Assembly: GCA_902826455.1 (NCBI GenBank)
Contig: CADEEV010000016.1
Location: forward strand, 1-64,000
Source of the DNA: an uncultured Acidobacteriota bacterium
GTDB taxonomy: Bacteria; Acidobacteriota; Vicinamibacteria; Fen-336
Length of the DNA: 64,000 nucleotides
Direction: 5' to 3'
Each line of letters starts with the position of its first letter. The first letter of the stretch is position 1. This document shows positions 33,019 to 41,498 of the stretch, piece after piece. The translations under genes were made by a program, and so were the position numbers. The notes below the pieces were generated by a model. The model was given only the letters and a program-made list of their open reading frames with translations, was not told where the DNA came from and did not search any database.

Positions 33019-35118
33019 ATGCCCCTTCCCGCGCATCCCTTGAAGGCGCTGTTCGAGCCGCGCGGCGTCGCGGTGGTCGGCGCGTCCGAGACGCCGGGCA
33101 AGTACGGCTACATCCTCCTGAAGACGCTCCTCGACGAGGGCTACGCGGGCGCGACGTTCGGGGTCAACCCGAAGGGCGGCGGCCTCGGCGGCCGTCCCTT
33201 CGTGAAGACGCTGGCCGAGGCCGATGGCCCGATCGACGTGGCGCTCGTGGTGCGGCCAGCCCACGAGTGCCTCGCGGCCGTGACCGAGGTGGCGGGCCGC
33301 GGGATCCCGTTCGCGATCGTGTACGCGGCCGGCTTCGCGGAGCACGGCGCCGAGGGCCACGACATGCAGCGGGCCATGGTCGAGGCCGCGCGGCGCGGCG
33401 GCACGCGCCTCGTGGGCCCGAACGGGATGAACATCTTCAGCGGCCCGGCCCGGCTCAACCTGTCCGCGATCGTGCCGTTTCCCATGGGCGGCCTCGGCTT
33501 CCTCTCGGCCTCCGGCAACCTCGGCTACGCCCTCGCCCAGGAGGCGGCGACCCGCGGCACGGTGGGCTTCTCGCGCTTCGTGAGTGTCGGCAACCAGGCC
33601 GATCTCGCCCTCGACGAGTACCTGGACGCGCTGCGCGTCGATTCCGACACCCGGGTCGTGCTCGTCTACGCCGAGGGCTTCGTGCCCGGACGGGCCCGCG
33701 CCTTCCTCGACGTGCTGGCCCGGACCGCCGCGGTGAAGCCGGTGCTGGTGCTGCGCGGCGGCCGCACGGCCGCGGGCCAGGGCACCGCGCGCTCGCACAC
33801 GGGCGCCCTCGCCGGGGAGAGCGCCGTGGCCCGCGAGGCCCTGCTGCAGGCCGGCGCCGTCCTCATCGACCGCGCCGACGAGGCGCTCGCGATCGCCCAG
33901 GCCTTCCTCGAGTCCCCATTGCCGCGCGGTCCCCGCGTGGCCCTCGTGGGCGAAGGCGGCGGCCATGCGACGCTGCTTTCCGACGCGGCTAGCGAGTCGG
34001 GGCTGACCGTGCCCGCACTACCCGCGGCGCTGGTCGAGAGCGTGCGCCCCCACCTGCCGGCGTTCGCCGCGATCGTGAACAACCCGGTGGAGATGGGCGG
34101 CATCTCGGAGTACGACCTGCGCGTCTACGACAAGGTGCTCGGGCCGGTGCTCGACTGGGACGGCTGCGACCTGGCCGTGCTGTTCGGGGGCTACGCGCTC
34201 TACGACGAGGCTCTCGCGGACTTCCTGGCGCGGCGGCGAGCGACGACCGGCAAGCCGATCCTGCTCCACGACCTCTACGCGGACGAGAAGCGTCCGTCCT
34301 TCGAGCTCCTGCGCAAGCGCCAGCTGCCGCTCTACGCCTCGGCCGACGTCGCGGCCCGCGCGGCCGCCGCCCTCGCGCGTGGCACGCGGGCCCGGGAGCG
34401 CGCCCGGGCGACCCTCACCCCCGAATCCGCCGTGGCGTTCGCGTTGCCCGAGGAGCTGCACGTCGTCCTCGTGGCGGCGCGGCAGCGCGCCGCGCGAGCC
34501 CTCACCGAGGACGAGGCCGCGCGGCTTCTCTCCCACGCCGGCATCGACGTGCTGCCGTCGGAGCTGGTGCGCGATGCGGACGCGGCCGTGGCCGCGGCCG
34601 CGCGCCTGGGTTTCCCCGTGGTCCTGAAGGCCCACGCGCCCGACCTCGTCCACAAGAGCGACGCCGGCGGCGTGCACCTCGACCTGCGCACGGCCGAGGA
34701 CGTGCGCGCCGCGTTCGCCCGGGTGGGCGCCCTCGCCCCCGAGGCGCGCGTGACGCCGTTCCGGCGCGGTGGCGTCGAGGCGCTCCTGGGCGCCCGGCGC
34801 GACGCGCAGTTCGGTCCGATCCTGCTGTTCGGGGCGGGCGGCGTCACGGCCGAGGTCGTGGCCGACACGACCCTGCGTACCGTTCCCTGCTCCGAGGCAG
34901 AATGCGGCGCCATGATCGCCTCGACGCGGCTCGCGCGGCTGCTCGACCGTCCCCGGGGCGGCGCGCCGATTCCCCACGCGCCCGTGGTCGCCGCCTTGCG
35001 AGCGCTCGGCCGGCTGATCGCGGCAGTCCCGGAGATCGAGGACGTCGAGATCAACCCGCTGTCCTGCGGACCCGACGGCGCCGTGGCCCTCGACGCCCGC
35101 GTCCTGGTCGAACGATGA
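33019..35118 (+). CDS. Acetate/acyl-CoA ligase (ADP-forming), fused alpha-beta type
   Basis: ADP-forming acyl-CoA synthetase (699 aa) that interconverts acyl-CoA and acid with ATP formation or use. Order of parts: CoA-binding Rossmann domain (about 1-135, VAVVGASETPGKYGY), succinyl-CoA-ligase-like flavodoxin domains with the phospho-histidine H316 in GEGGGHATLL, and a C-terminal ATP-grasp domain (about 475-699, FPVVLKAHAPDLVHKSDAGG, EIEDVEINPL). The fused layout is that of the Pat/ACD group. It starts on the base after the dehydrogenase stop and overlaps the permease as ATGA, so all three are one operon. It would either activate a carboxylic acid or conserve energy from an acyl-CoA. Confidence 0.92.
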   Translation: MPLPAHPLKALFEPRGVAVVGASETPGKYGYILLKTLLDEGYAGATFGVNPKGGGLGGRPFVKTLAEADGPIDVALVVRPAHECLAAVTEVAGRGIPFAIVYAAGFAEHGAEGHDMQRAMVEAARRGGTRLVGPNGMNIFSGPARLNLSAIVPFPMGGLGFLSASGNLGYALAQEAATRGTVGFSRFVSVGNQADLALDEYLDALRVDSDTRVVLVYAEGFVPGRARAFLDVLARTAAVKPVLVLRGGRTAAGQGTARSHTGALAGESAVAREALLQAGAVLIDRADEALAIAQAFLESPLPRGPRVALVGEGGGHATLLSDAASESGLTVPALPAALVESVRPHLPAFAAIVNNPVEMGGISEYDLRVYDKVLGPVLDWDGCDLAVLFGGYALYDEALADFLARRRATTGKPILLHDLYADEKRPSFELLRKRQLPLYASADVAARAAAALARGTRARERARATLTPESAVAFALPEELHVVLVAARQRAARALTEDEAARLLSHAGIDVLPSELVRDADAAVAAAARLGFPVVLKAHAPDLVHKSDAGGVHLDLRTAEDVRAAFARVGALAPEARVTPFRRGGVEALLGARRDAQFGPILLFGAGGVTAEVVADTTLRTVPCSEAECGAMIASTRLARLLDRPRGGAPIPHAPVVAALRALGRLIAAVPEIEDVEINPLSCGPDGAVALDARVLVER

Positions 35119-36425
35119 GCGGCGGCGAGGAGGTCCGGAAGCGTGCCGGACTCCTCGCCTTCGTCGGGCTCGTCTACGCCTCGGCCTGCGGCGGTCCGTA
35201 CGGGATGGAGAACTACGTGGCCGAGATCGGCCCGGGTCTCTTCATCCTCATGTTGTTCGTGACCCCGTGGCTGTGGGGCGTGCCGATGGCGTTCGCGTCG
35301 GCCGAGCTCTCGAGCCGGCGTCCCGTGGCCGGCGGCTACTACCGTTGGGTGCAGGTGTACCTCGGCGAGTTCCCGGGCTATCTCGCGGGCATCTGGAGCC
35401 TGTTCTCGTCGTTTCTCGACAACGCCCTCTACCCCGTGCTGTTCGCCCGAGCGATCGCCCACTTCACGCCGCTCACGCGCTTCGAGCAGTGGCTGATCGC
35501 GGTCGTCTTCATCGCGGCGCTGACCTTCCTCAACTACCGCGGCATCGCCATCGCGGGCCGCGCGGCCGTCGCCCTGAACGTCTTCCTGCTGGCGCCCCTC
35601 GCATGGCTGATGGGGGCGGCCCTCGTCCACTGGCGCGGCAACCCCATCGTGCCGTTCGCCGCGCCCGAGACGACGCCGGGCGAGCTGATCGGCACCGCCC
35701 TCGCCCTCTCGATGTGGCTCTACTCCGGCTACTACGAGGTCTCGACGGCCGCGGAGGAGATCGAGGACCCGAAGCGCGCGATCCCCTTCGCGATCGCCCT
35801 GGTGACGCCGCTCGTGGTGCTGAGCTACGCGCTGCCCATCGTGGCGCTCCTCGCGACCAGCACCGACTGGGCGAGCTGGACCTCGGGCCAGTTCGTGACG
35901 GGCGGCTATACGCTGGGCGGGCCGTTCCTGGGACGCTGGCTGTTCCTGGGCAGCGTCGCCAGCTACTCGGTCATCTTCCTCGCCTACGTCGTGTGGTGGT
36001 CGCGGCTCGCGTGGGCGCTGGCCGACGACGGCTACCTGCCCGGGTCCCTGCGCAAGCTGCACCCTCGCTTCGGCACGCCGCACCGCGTGCTGCTCGCCTA
36101 CGGCGTCATCTACGCGATCATGGCGGCGTTCCCGTTCGAGGACCTGCTGGTGGCCGACTCGTGGCTGGCCGGCGCGTACACGATGCTGATCCACTTCGCG
36201 GTGGTGCGGGCGCGGCGCGTCGACGGCGTCGCGGGCGAGGGCTTCCGCATCCCGGGGGGCCGCGCCGGACTCATCGCGAACGCCGCGATCCCCGGCATGA
36301 CGTGGCTCGCGATGCTGTTCTTCACCCGGGCGGACCAGGTCTGGCTCGGCCTCACGTTCCTCGCCGCCGGCCCGATCCTCTACTTCGTGACGCGCGCGCT
36401 CCGGGCCCCGGCCCCGTTGCGCTAG
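35115..36425 (+). CDS. Amino acid/amine permease, APC superfamily
   Basis: Twelve-helix cation-coupled transporter of the APC (amino acid-polyamine-organocation) superfamily, 436 aa. The N-terminal [22 protein letters not shown] is the family's unwound TM1 segment, and [25 protein letters not shown] is the TM6 block. It probably imports the substrate of the catabolic island, an amino acid or polyamine. It is coupled to the acyl-CoA synthetase by ATGA. The stop codon TAG is also the first half of the purF -10 hexamer. Confidence 0.9.
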   Translation: MSGGEEVRKRAGLLAFVGLVYASACGGPYGMENYVAEIGPGLFILMLFVTPWLWGVPMAFASAELSSRRPVAGGYYRWVQVYLGEFPGYLAGIWSLFSSFLDNALYPVLFARAIAHFTPLTRFEQWLIAVVFIAALTFLNYRGIAIAGRAAVALNVFLLAPLAWLMGAALVHWRGNPIVPFAAPETTPGELIGTALALSMWLYSGYYEVSTAAEEIEDPKRAIPFAIALVTPLVVLSYALPIVALLATSTDWASWTSGQFVTGGYTLGGPFLGRWLFLGSVASYSVIFLAYVVWWSRLAWALADDGYLPGSLRKLHPRFGTPHRVLLAYGVIYAIMAAFPFEDLLVADSWLAGAYTMLIHFAVVRARRVDGVAGEGFRIPGGRAGLIANAAIPGMTWLAMLFFTRADQVWLGLTFLAAGPILYFVTRALRAPAPLR

Positions 36426-36428
36426 AAT
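36423..36428 (+). promoter_or_regulatory. -10-like hexamer for purF
   Basis: TAGAAT followed by ten bases and the purF ATG, matching the purL promoter in hexamer, next base and spacing. Its first three bases are the stop codon of the permease. Confidence 0.5.
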
Positions 36429-36438
36429 CGAAGTCCCC

Positions 36439-37884
36439 ATGCAACCTCGGGTCCCCGTAGACGACGATCGCTTCCACGACAAGTGCGGGCTGTTCGGCAT
36501 CTTCGGGCACCCGGAGGCCTCCCACCTCACCTATCTCGGCCTGTACGCGCTGCAGCATCGCGGCCAGGAGTCCGCCGGGATCGTGGCGAGCGACGGCGTG
36601 CACCTGCGGGTCGAGAAGGGGATGGGCCTGGTGAACGACGTGTTCACCGACGGCAAGCTCGAGAAGCTCGCCGGCGACCGGGCCATGGGCCACGTGCGCT
36701 ACTCCACCGCCGGCGACACGGTCGCCGCCAACGCCCAGCCGATCCTGATCGAGTGCCACCGCGGCCCGATCGCCCTGGGCCACAACGGCAACCTGGTGAA
36801 CGCGAAGATCCTGCGCCACGAGCTCGAGGCGGCCGGCTCGATCTTCCAGTCCACCTCGGACACGGAGGTGATCCTCCACCTCTACGCCCGCAGCCACCGC
36901 GAGCGGCTCGAGGACGCGATCGCCGCCAGCCTCACGAAGGTGATGGGCGCGTTCTCGCTGCTCTTCCTGACCCCCGACGTGCTGGTGGCGGCTCGCGATC
37001 CCTGGGGCTTCCGGCCCCTCGTCCTCGGCCGGCTCGAGGGCTCCTGGATCGTGGCCTCGGAGACCTGCGCCCTCGACCTGATCGACGCCGAGTACGTGCG
37101 CGACATCGAGCCCGGCGAGCTGGTCGTGATCGACCGCAACGGCCTGCGCAGCTTCAAGCCGTTCCCGCCCGAGCCCGTGCGCCAGTGCGTGTTCGAGCAC
37201 GTGTACTTCGCGCGTCCCGACAGCCTGGTGTTCGGCCGCAACGTGCTCGCCTCGCGGCTGCTGTTCGGCAAGCAGCTCGCCCGCGAGCAGCCGGCCCCGG
37301 CCGACATCGTCGTCCCGATCCCCGACAGCGGCATGGGCGCCGCCATGGGCTTCGCCCAGGAGAGCGGCCTGCCCTTCGAGTGGGGCCTGATCCGCAACCA
37401 CTACGTGGGCCGGACCTTCATCGAGCCCAAGCAGAAGGTTCGCTCCTTCGGCGTGAAGATCAAGCTGAACCCCGTGGCCCACATCCTGGCCGGCAAGCGC
37501 GTGGTGCTCGTCGACGACTCGATCGTGCGCGGCACCACGTCCCGCAAGATCGTGAAGATGGTGCGTGCCGCCGGCGCCCGCGAGGTGCACCTGCGCATCA
37601 GCAGCCCGCCGACGACCGGGCCCTGCTACTACGGCATCGACACGCCCCTGAAGAGCGAGCTCATCGCCTCGAACCACTCCCTCGAGGAGATCCGTCAGTA
37701 CATCGAGGCGGACAGCCTCGGCTATCTCTCCCAGGACGGCATGCTGCGCGCGGTGAGCGACGCGGCCGGCGAGCGCCACTGCACGGCCTGCTTCTCGGGC
37801 CGCTACCCGGTGGCCGTGGCCCAGCCCGACGACTGGCAGCTGAAGCTCATGTTCGATTCGCGCCAGTCAGCGCTCAAGGCCTAG
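36439..37884 (+). CDS. purF: Amidophosphoribosyltransferase (Fe-S type)
   Basis: First committed enzyme of purine synthesis, making phosphoribosylamine from PRPP and glutamine (481 aa). A 15-residue propeptide precedes the N-terminal nucleophile C16 ([10 protein letters not shown]). The PRPP loop [13 protein letters not shown] lies in the C-terminal half. Cysteines in RQCVFEH, GPCYYGI and HCTACFSG occupy the positions of the four [4Fe-4S] ligands of Bacillus PurF, so this is the oxygen-sensitive Fe-S type. It stands apart from purL and the purB operon. The PfkB-type gene follows closely. Confidence 0.97.
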   Translation: MQPRVPVDDDRFHDKCGLFGIFGHPEASHLTYLGLYALQHRGQESAGIVASDGVHLRVEKGMGLVNDVFTDGKLEKLAGDRAMGHVRYSTAGDTVAANAQPILIECHRGPIALGHNGNLVNAKILRHELEAAGSIFQSTSDTEVILHLYARSHRERLEDAIAASLTKVMGAFSLLFLTPDVLVAARDPWGFRPLVLGRLEGSWIVASETCALDLIDAEYVRDIEPGELVVIDRNGLRSFKPFPPEPVRQCVFEHVYFARPDSLVFGRNVLASRLLFGKQLAREQPAPADIVVPIPDSGMGAAMGFAQESGLPFEWGLIRNHYVGRTFIEPKQKVRSFGVKIKLNPVAHILAGKRVVLVDDSIVRGTTSRKIVKMVRAAGAREVHLRISSPPTTGPCYYGIDTPLKSELIASNHSLEEIRQYIEADSLGYLSQDGMLRAVSDAAGERHCTACFSGRYPVAVAQPDDWQLKLMFDSRQSALKA

Positions 37885-37894
37885 CACGCCCCGG

Positions 37895-38746
37895 CTGCTC
37901 GCGATCGGGCACGTGACCCGGGACAAGCGCCCCGCGGGCGACGTCCTGGGCGGCACCGTCTCCTACGCGGCCGTCGCCGCGCAGCGCCTGGGCTGGGACG
38001 CCGCGGTGCTCACCGCGGCCGGCCCCGACTTCGCGCCCGAGGTCGACCTTCCCGGCGTCGCCGCGTTCGTGACCCGCAGCTCCGCCACGACGCGCTTCGT
38101 CAACAGCTACGACGGCGCGGGGCAACGCACCCAGAGCGTCGTCGCGCGGGCCCAGGACGTGGACCTGTCCCTGCTTCCCGACGCCTGGCGCGACCCGGAC
38201 GTGCTGCTCCTGGGGCCGGTCGCGGGAGAAGTGGCCGGGGGCACGGCCGCGGCGTTCGAGGCGAGCGTCGTGGGCGCCACGGCCCAGGGCTGGCTGCGCG
38301 CGATCGACGAGGACGGCGTCGTGTCGGCCCAGGACTGGGCGCAGCCCGGCCGCGATCTCGCCTCGGTCCACGCCTTGTTCCTGTCGGAGAACGACCTGCC
38401 CGACGCGGCGGCGCGCTGCCCGGGCCTGCTCGGCCACGTGCCGATCGTGGTGCTGACCCGCGGCTGGCGCGGCGTCACGCTGTTCGAGCGCGCCTCGCTC
38501 CACGACGTGGCGGGCCTGCCCCGCGAAGAGGTGGATCCCACGGGCGCCGGGGACGTCTTCGCCGCCGCATTTCTCGTGCGCTACCATGAAACGCACGATC
38601 CGCTCGCGGCCGCGGCGTTCGCGACCTGCGCGGCCTCGTGCGTCGTGGAAGCGGTCGGCACGGCTGGCATCGGGACGCGGGCCGAGGTCGAGGCGCGCCT
38701 CGTGGAGCGCGAGCGTCTTCTGGAAGAAGGGGAGTGGGATGAATAA
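37895..38746 (+). CDS. PfkB-family carbohydrate kinase
   Basis: Ribokinase-fold sugar or nucleoside kinase. The C-terminal signature DPTGAGDVFAAAF holds the catalytic aspartate and the anion hole, and GGTVSYAAVAAQRLGWDAAV is the N-terminal glycine block. The first canonical start, GTG at 37913, would cut off the first beta strand: the codons before it read RLLAIGHVTRD, exactly what PfkB proteins have here. I therefore mark the gene from the CTG at 37895, but a non-canonical ACG at 37886 or a true GTG start are also possible. The protein would be about 283 aa, slightly short for the family. It follows purF by about ten bases and overlaps the cyclophilin gene by eight. Substrate unknown. Confidence 0.8.
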   Translation: MLAIGHVTRDKRPAGDVLGGTVSYAAVAAQRLGWDAAVLTAAGPDFAPEVDLPGVAAFVTRSSATTRFVNSYDGAGQRTQSVVARAQDVDLSLLPDAWRDPDVLLLGPVAGEVAGGTAAAFEASVVGATAQGWLRAIDEDGVVSAQDWAQPGRDLASVHALFLSENDLPDAAARCPGLLGHVPIVVLTRGWRGVTLFERASLHDVAGLPREEVDPTGAGDVFAAAFLVRYHETHDPLAAAAFATCAASCVVEAVGTAGIGTRAEVEARLVERERLLEEGEWDE

Positions 38747-39317
38747 GGCGTTGGCCGTCGTCGCGCTCATGGCGTTGCCGGTCTCGGCCCAGGAGCCGGG
38801 CCCCGCCCCGGCCGCGGGCCCCCAGGCGATCGTCGAGACGGCCCAGGGCTCGTTCACGATCCGCCTGCGTCCGGACCTCGCGCCCCTCCACGTCGCGCAC
38901 TTCCTGAAGGTCGCGAAGGCCGGGGGCTTCGACGGCACCACGTTCCACCGCCTCATCGCGGGCGGCATCATCCAGGGCGGCGATCCGTTCTCGAAGGACC
39001 CGAAGCGCACGGCCGAGTACGGCAGCGGCGGCCTCGGCCTGCTGAAGGCCGAGTTCTCCCAGGCGGAGTTCGCCCGCGGCGTCGTGGCGGCGGTGCGCCG
39101 TCCGTCCGGCGTGAACACGGCCGGCAACCAGTTCTTCGTGGTGCTGCAGGCGCAGCCCGCCCTCAAGGGCCAGTACACGATCTTCGGCGAGGTCGTCTCG
39201 GGCCTGGAGGTCGCCGACAGGATCGGGACGGCGCCCGTCACCGGCGACCGCGCGAACGAGCGGATCGAGATGAAGGTCAAGGTCGTGGAGCCCGCGCCCG
39301 CGACCCCGGCTTCGTGA
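38739..39317 (+). CDS. Periplasmic cyclophilin-type peptidyl-prolyl isomerase
   Basis: Cyclophilin fold PPIase (192 aa) that speeds cis-trans isomerisation of proline bonds. A signal peptide (MNKALAVVALMALPVSAQ) exports it. The cyclophilin core has FHRLIAGGIIQGGDP (the catalytic arginine region), NTAGNQFFVVL and GQYTIFGEVVSG. The ATG at 38739 overlaps the end of the kinase gene by eight bases and has a GGGGAG-type ribosome-binding site. It probably assists folding of exported proteins. Confidence 0.92.
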   Translation: MNKALAVVALMALPVSAQEPGPAPAAGPQAIVETAQGSFTIRLRPDLAPLHVAHFLKVAKAGGFDGTTFHRLIAGGIIQGGDPFSKDPKRTAEYGSGGLGLLKAEFSQAEFARGVVAAVRRPSGVNTAGNQFFVVLQAQPALKGQYTIFGEVVSGLEVADRIGTAPVTGDRANERIEMKVKVVEPAPATPAS

Positions 39318-39335
39318 TACGTTCTGCGGCCAATC

Positions 39336-40061
39336 ATGGCTGAGCCCGGACGCCGCAAGCGCATCCTGGTCGTCGACGACGAGGAGGACGTGCAGGTGCT
39401 CGTGAGCCGCATCCTCAAGGATGCCGGCTACGACGTGGACCGGGCGAGCGACGGCGGCCAGGCCATCGAGCGCCTGCGGGCCCACCGGCCCGACCTGATC
39501 GTGCTCGACCTCATGATGCCCGGCATCGACGGCTGGGGCGTGCTCGAGCACCTCAAGAAGACGCCGGAGCCGCCGCCCGTCGTGATCGTCACGGCCCGCA
39601 CCGACTACGCCACGTTCGCGCGCGGCGTGCGCGAGGGCGGCACCGCCTTCGTCTGCAAGCCCTTCCGCTTCCACGAGCTCGTGGCGACCTGCCAGCGTCT
39701 GCTGATGCCCGGCATCCATCCCCACGGGGCCGCGTCGGGAGCGGAGCGCCGGCGCGACCCGCGCCGCACCCTGATGGTCGAGGTGAAGGTGCTCTCGCGC
39801 GACCGCGCGCCGATCGCCCTGGGCGAGCTCGTGAACATCGGCCCGGGCGGCGCACAGGTCGACCTCGGCGTGCCCCTCGACCTGGGCGACGCCGTGCGCG
39901 TCGCGTTCCACATCCCGGGCGGCGAGAACACCCTGTCGATCGAGGGCCAGGTGCGCTGGCGCACCGCGGCGCCCCGCGGCTTCGCCCACGGGCTCAAGTT
40001 CCAGAGCCTGACCCCCGAAGAAGACAAGCAGCTCTCCGAGCTGCTCCGACCCCAGGCCTGA
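39336..40061 (+). CDS. Response regulator with PilZ output domain (c-di-GMP)
   Basis: REC-PilZ protein (241 aa). The receiver domain (about 8-125) has the phospho-acceptor aspartate in LIVLDLMMPG, the acidic pocket ILVVDDEED and the lysine in VCKPF. After a linker the PilZ domain starts with the c-di-GMP-binding arginines ERRRDPRR. Its second motif reads NIGPGGAQVD where most PilZ domains have D/N-x-S-x-x-G; the serine is a glycine, so binding may be altered. No histidine kinase is adjacent. It would link a phosphorelay to c-di-GMP, for example in motility or surface behaviour. A TACGTT hexamer lies 12 bases before the ATG. Confidence 0.9.
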   Translation: MAEPGRRKRILVVDDEEDVQVLVSRILKDAGYDVDRASDGGQAIERLRAHRPDLIVLDLMMPGIDGWGVLEHLKKTPEPPPVVIVTARTDYATFARGVREGGTAFVCKPFRFHELVATCQRLLMPGIHPHGAASGAERRRDPRRTLMVEVKVLSRDRAPIALGELVNIGPGGAQVDLGVPLDLGDAVRVAFHIPGGENTLSIEGQVRWRTAAPRGFAHGLKFQSLTPEEDKQLSELLRPQA

Positions 40062-40065
40062 CGCC

Positions 40066-41457
40066 GTGGACGTCCCGCTCCCGGCGGGGGTGAGACGGCT
40101 GGCCGAGGCCCTGGCCGCGGCCGGCGGGCGACCCTACGTCGTGGGCGGCGCCGTGCGCGACGCGCTGCTGGGCTTGGCCGTCACAGACTTCGACGTCGAG
40201 GTCTTCGGTCTCGAGGCCGACGCGTTGCGCCGCGTGCTCGAGGGACTCGGCCGCGTCGATGCCGTGGGCCAGGCCTTCACCGTCTACAAGCTGTCCGGGC
40301 TCGCCGACGTGCCGGGCGCCGTCGACGTCTCGCTCCCGCGTCGTGACTCGAAGGCCGGTCCTGGTCACCGCGGCATCGCCGTCGTGGGGGATCCGCACCT
40401 CGCTCCCGCCGAGGCCGCACGGCGCCGCGACTTCACGGTGAACGCGCTGATGTTCGATCCGCTGCGGGGCGAGCTCCTCGATCCCCACGGCGGCGCCCGC
40501 GATCTCGCGGACCGTGTGCTCCGCGCCGTGGACGCCGCGACCTTCGGCGAGGACCCGCTGCGCGCCCTGCGGGCCGTGCAGATGGCGGCGCGCTTCGAGC
40601 TCACGGTCACGCGGGAGACGGCGGATCTCTGTGCCGGCATGCCGCTGCGGGAGCTGCCCGCGGAGCGCGTGTTCGGCGAGCTCGAGAAGCTGCTGCTGAA
40701 GGCGCGGCGCCCGTCCCTGGGCTTCGGCCTCCTCCACGACTGGGGGATGCTCCCCGTCGTGGCGCCGGAGCTGATCCCCCTCGAGGTGACGCCCCAGGAC
40801 CCGGAGTGGCATCCGGAGGGCGACGTGTGGATCCACACCCTCATGGTGATCGACCGGGCCGCCGGCGAGATCTCCGGCCTCGACCGGCCCCGCGCCCTCG
40901 CGGTGATGCTGGGTGCCCTGTGCCACGACCTCGGCAAGCCCCCGACCACGAAGTTCGAGGACGGCCGCACGCGTTCGCGCGGCCACGAGGAAGCCGGCGT
41001 GGCGCCCACGGAGGCGCTGCTCGACCGCTGGAACGTCCACACCCTGCTCGGCTACGACGTCCGGGGGCAGGTGGTTGGCCTCGTCGCGCATCACCTGAAG
41101 CCCGGTCAGCTCTACGACGTGCGCGACCAGGTCTCCGACGGAGCCGTGCGGCGCCTCGCGCGCAAGTGCGAGCCCGACCTCCTGTACCGCGTCGCGCGGG
41201 CCGATTGCATGGGCCGCAAGGGCGAGTGGCCGCCCGTCGCGATGGAGTGGTTCCGCGAGCGGGTCGAAGCCCTGGACGTGGCCGTGCGCCCGCCCGAGGC
41301 GCTGCTGAAGGGCCGGCACGTCCTGGCCCTCGGGCTTCCGCCGGGCCCCGAGGTGGGTCGCATCGTGGCCGCGGTGTACGAGCGTCAGCTCGACGGGGCG
41401 GTCGCGACCCTGGAGGACGCGGTGGCCGAGGCCCGGCGTCTGCTCGCAGCTCCCTAG
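40066..41457 (+). CDS. cca: CCA tRNA nucleotidyltransferase with HD domain
   Basis: Class II polynucleotide adenylyltransferase-type enzyme (463 aa) that adds or repairs the CCA end of tRNAs. The nucleotidyltransferase core has YVVGGAVRDALLG and DFDVEVFG (metal aspartates), followed by RRDFTVNALMFDP and FGEDPLRALRAVQMAARF. A C-terminal HD domain (about 255-370, HTLMVIDRA, LCHDLGKPPTTKF) would give phosphohydrolase activity. It starts at a GTG four bases after the REC-PilZ gene. A poly(A) polymerase function cannot be excluded. Confidence 0.88.
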   Translation: MDVPLPAGVRRLAEALAAAGGRPYVVGGAVRDALLGLAVTDFDVEVFGLEADALRRVLEGLGRVDAVGQAFTVYKLSGLADVPGAVDVSLPRRDSKAGPGHRGIAVVGDPHLAPAEAARRRDFTVNALMFDPLRGELLDPHGGARDLADRVLRAVDAATFGEDPLRALRAVQMAARFELTVTRETADLCAGMPLRELPAERVFGELEKLLLKARRPSLGFGLLHDWGMLPVVAPELIPLEVTPQDPEWHPEGDVWIHTLMVIDRAAGEISGLDRPRALAVMLGALCHDLGKPPTTKFEDGRTRSRGHEEAGVAPTEALLDRWNVHTLLGYDVRGQVVGLVAHHLKPGQLYDVRDQVSDGAVRRLARKCEPDLLYRVARADCMGRKGEWPPVAMEWFRERVEALDVAVRPPEALLKGRHVLALGLPPGPEVGRIVAAVYERQLDGAVATLEDAVAEARRLLAAP

Positions 41458-41498
41458 TTTTTCGAACTCTCCCGAGTCCGGCGCCGTTTCTCCCGGGC

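Noticed and set aside
41456-41470. Run of T residues after the CCA enzyme gene as an intrinsic terminator
   Set aside because: No stable G+C hairpin directly precedes the T run; similar weak cases elsewhere were also left out.
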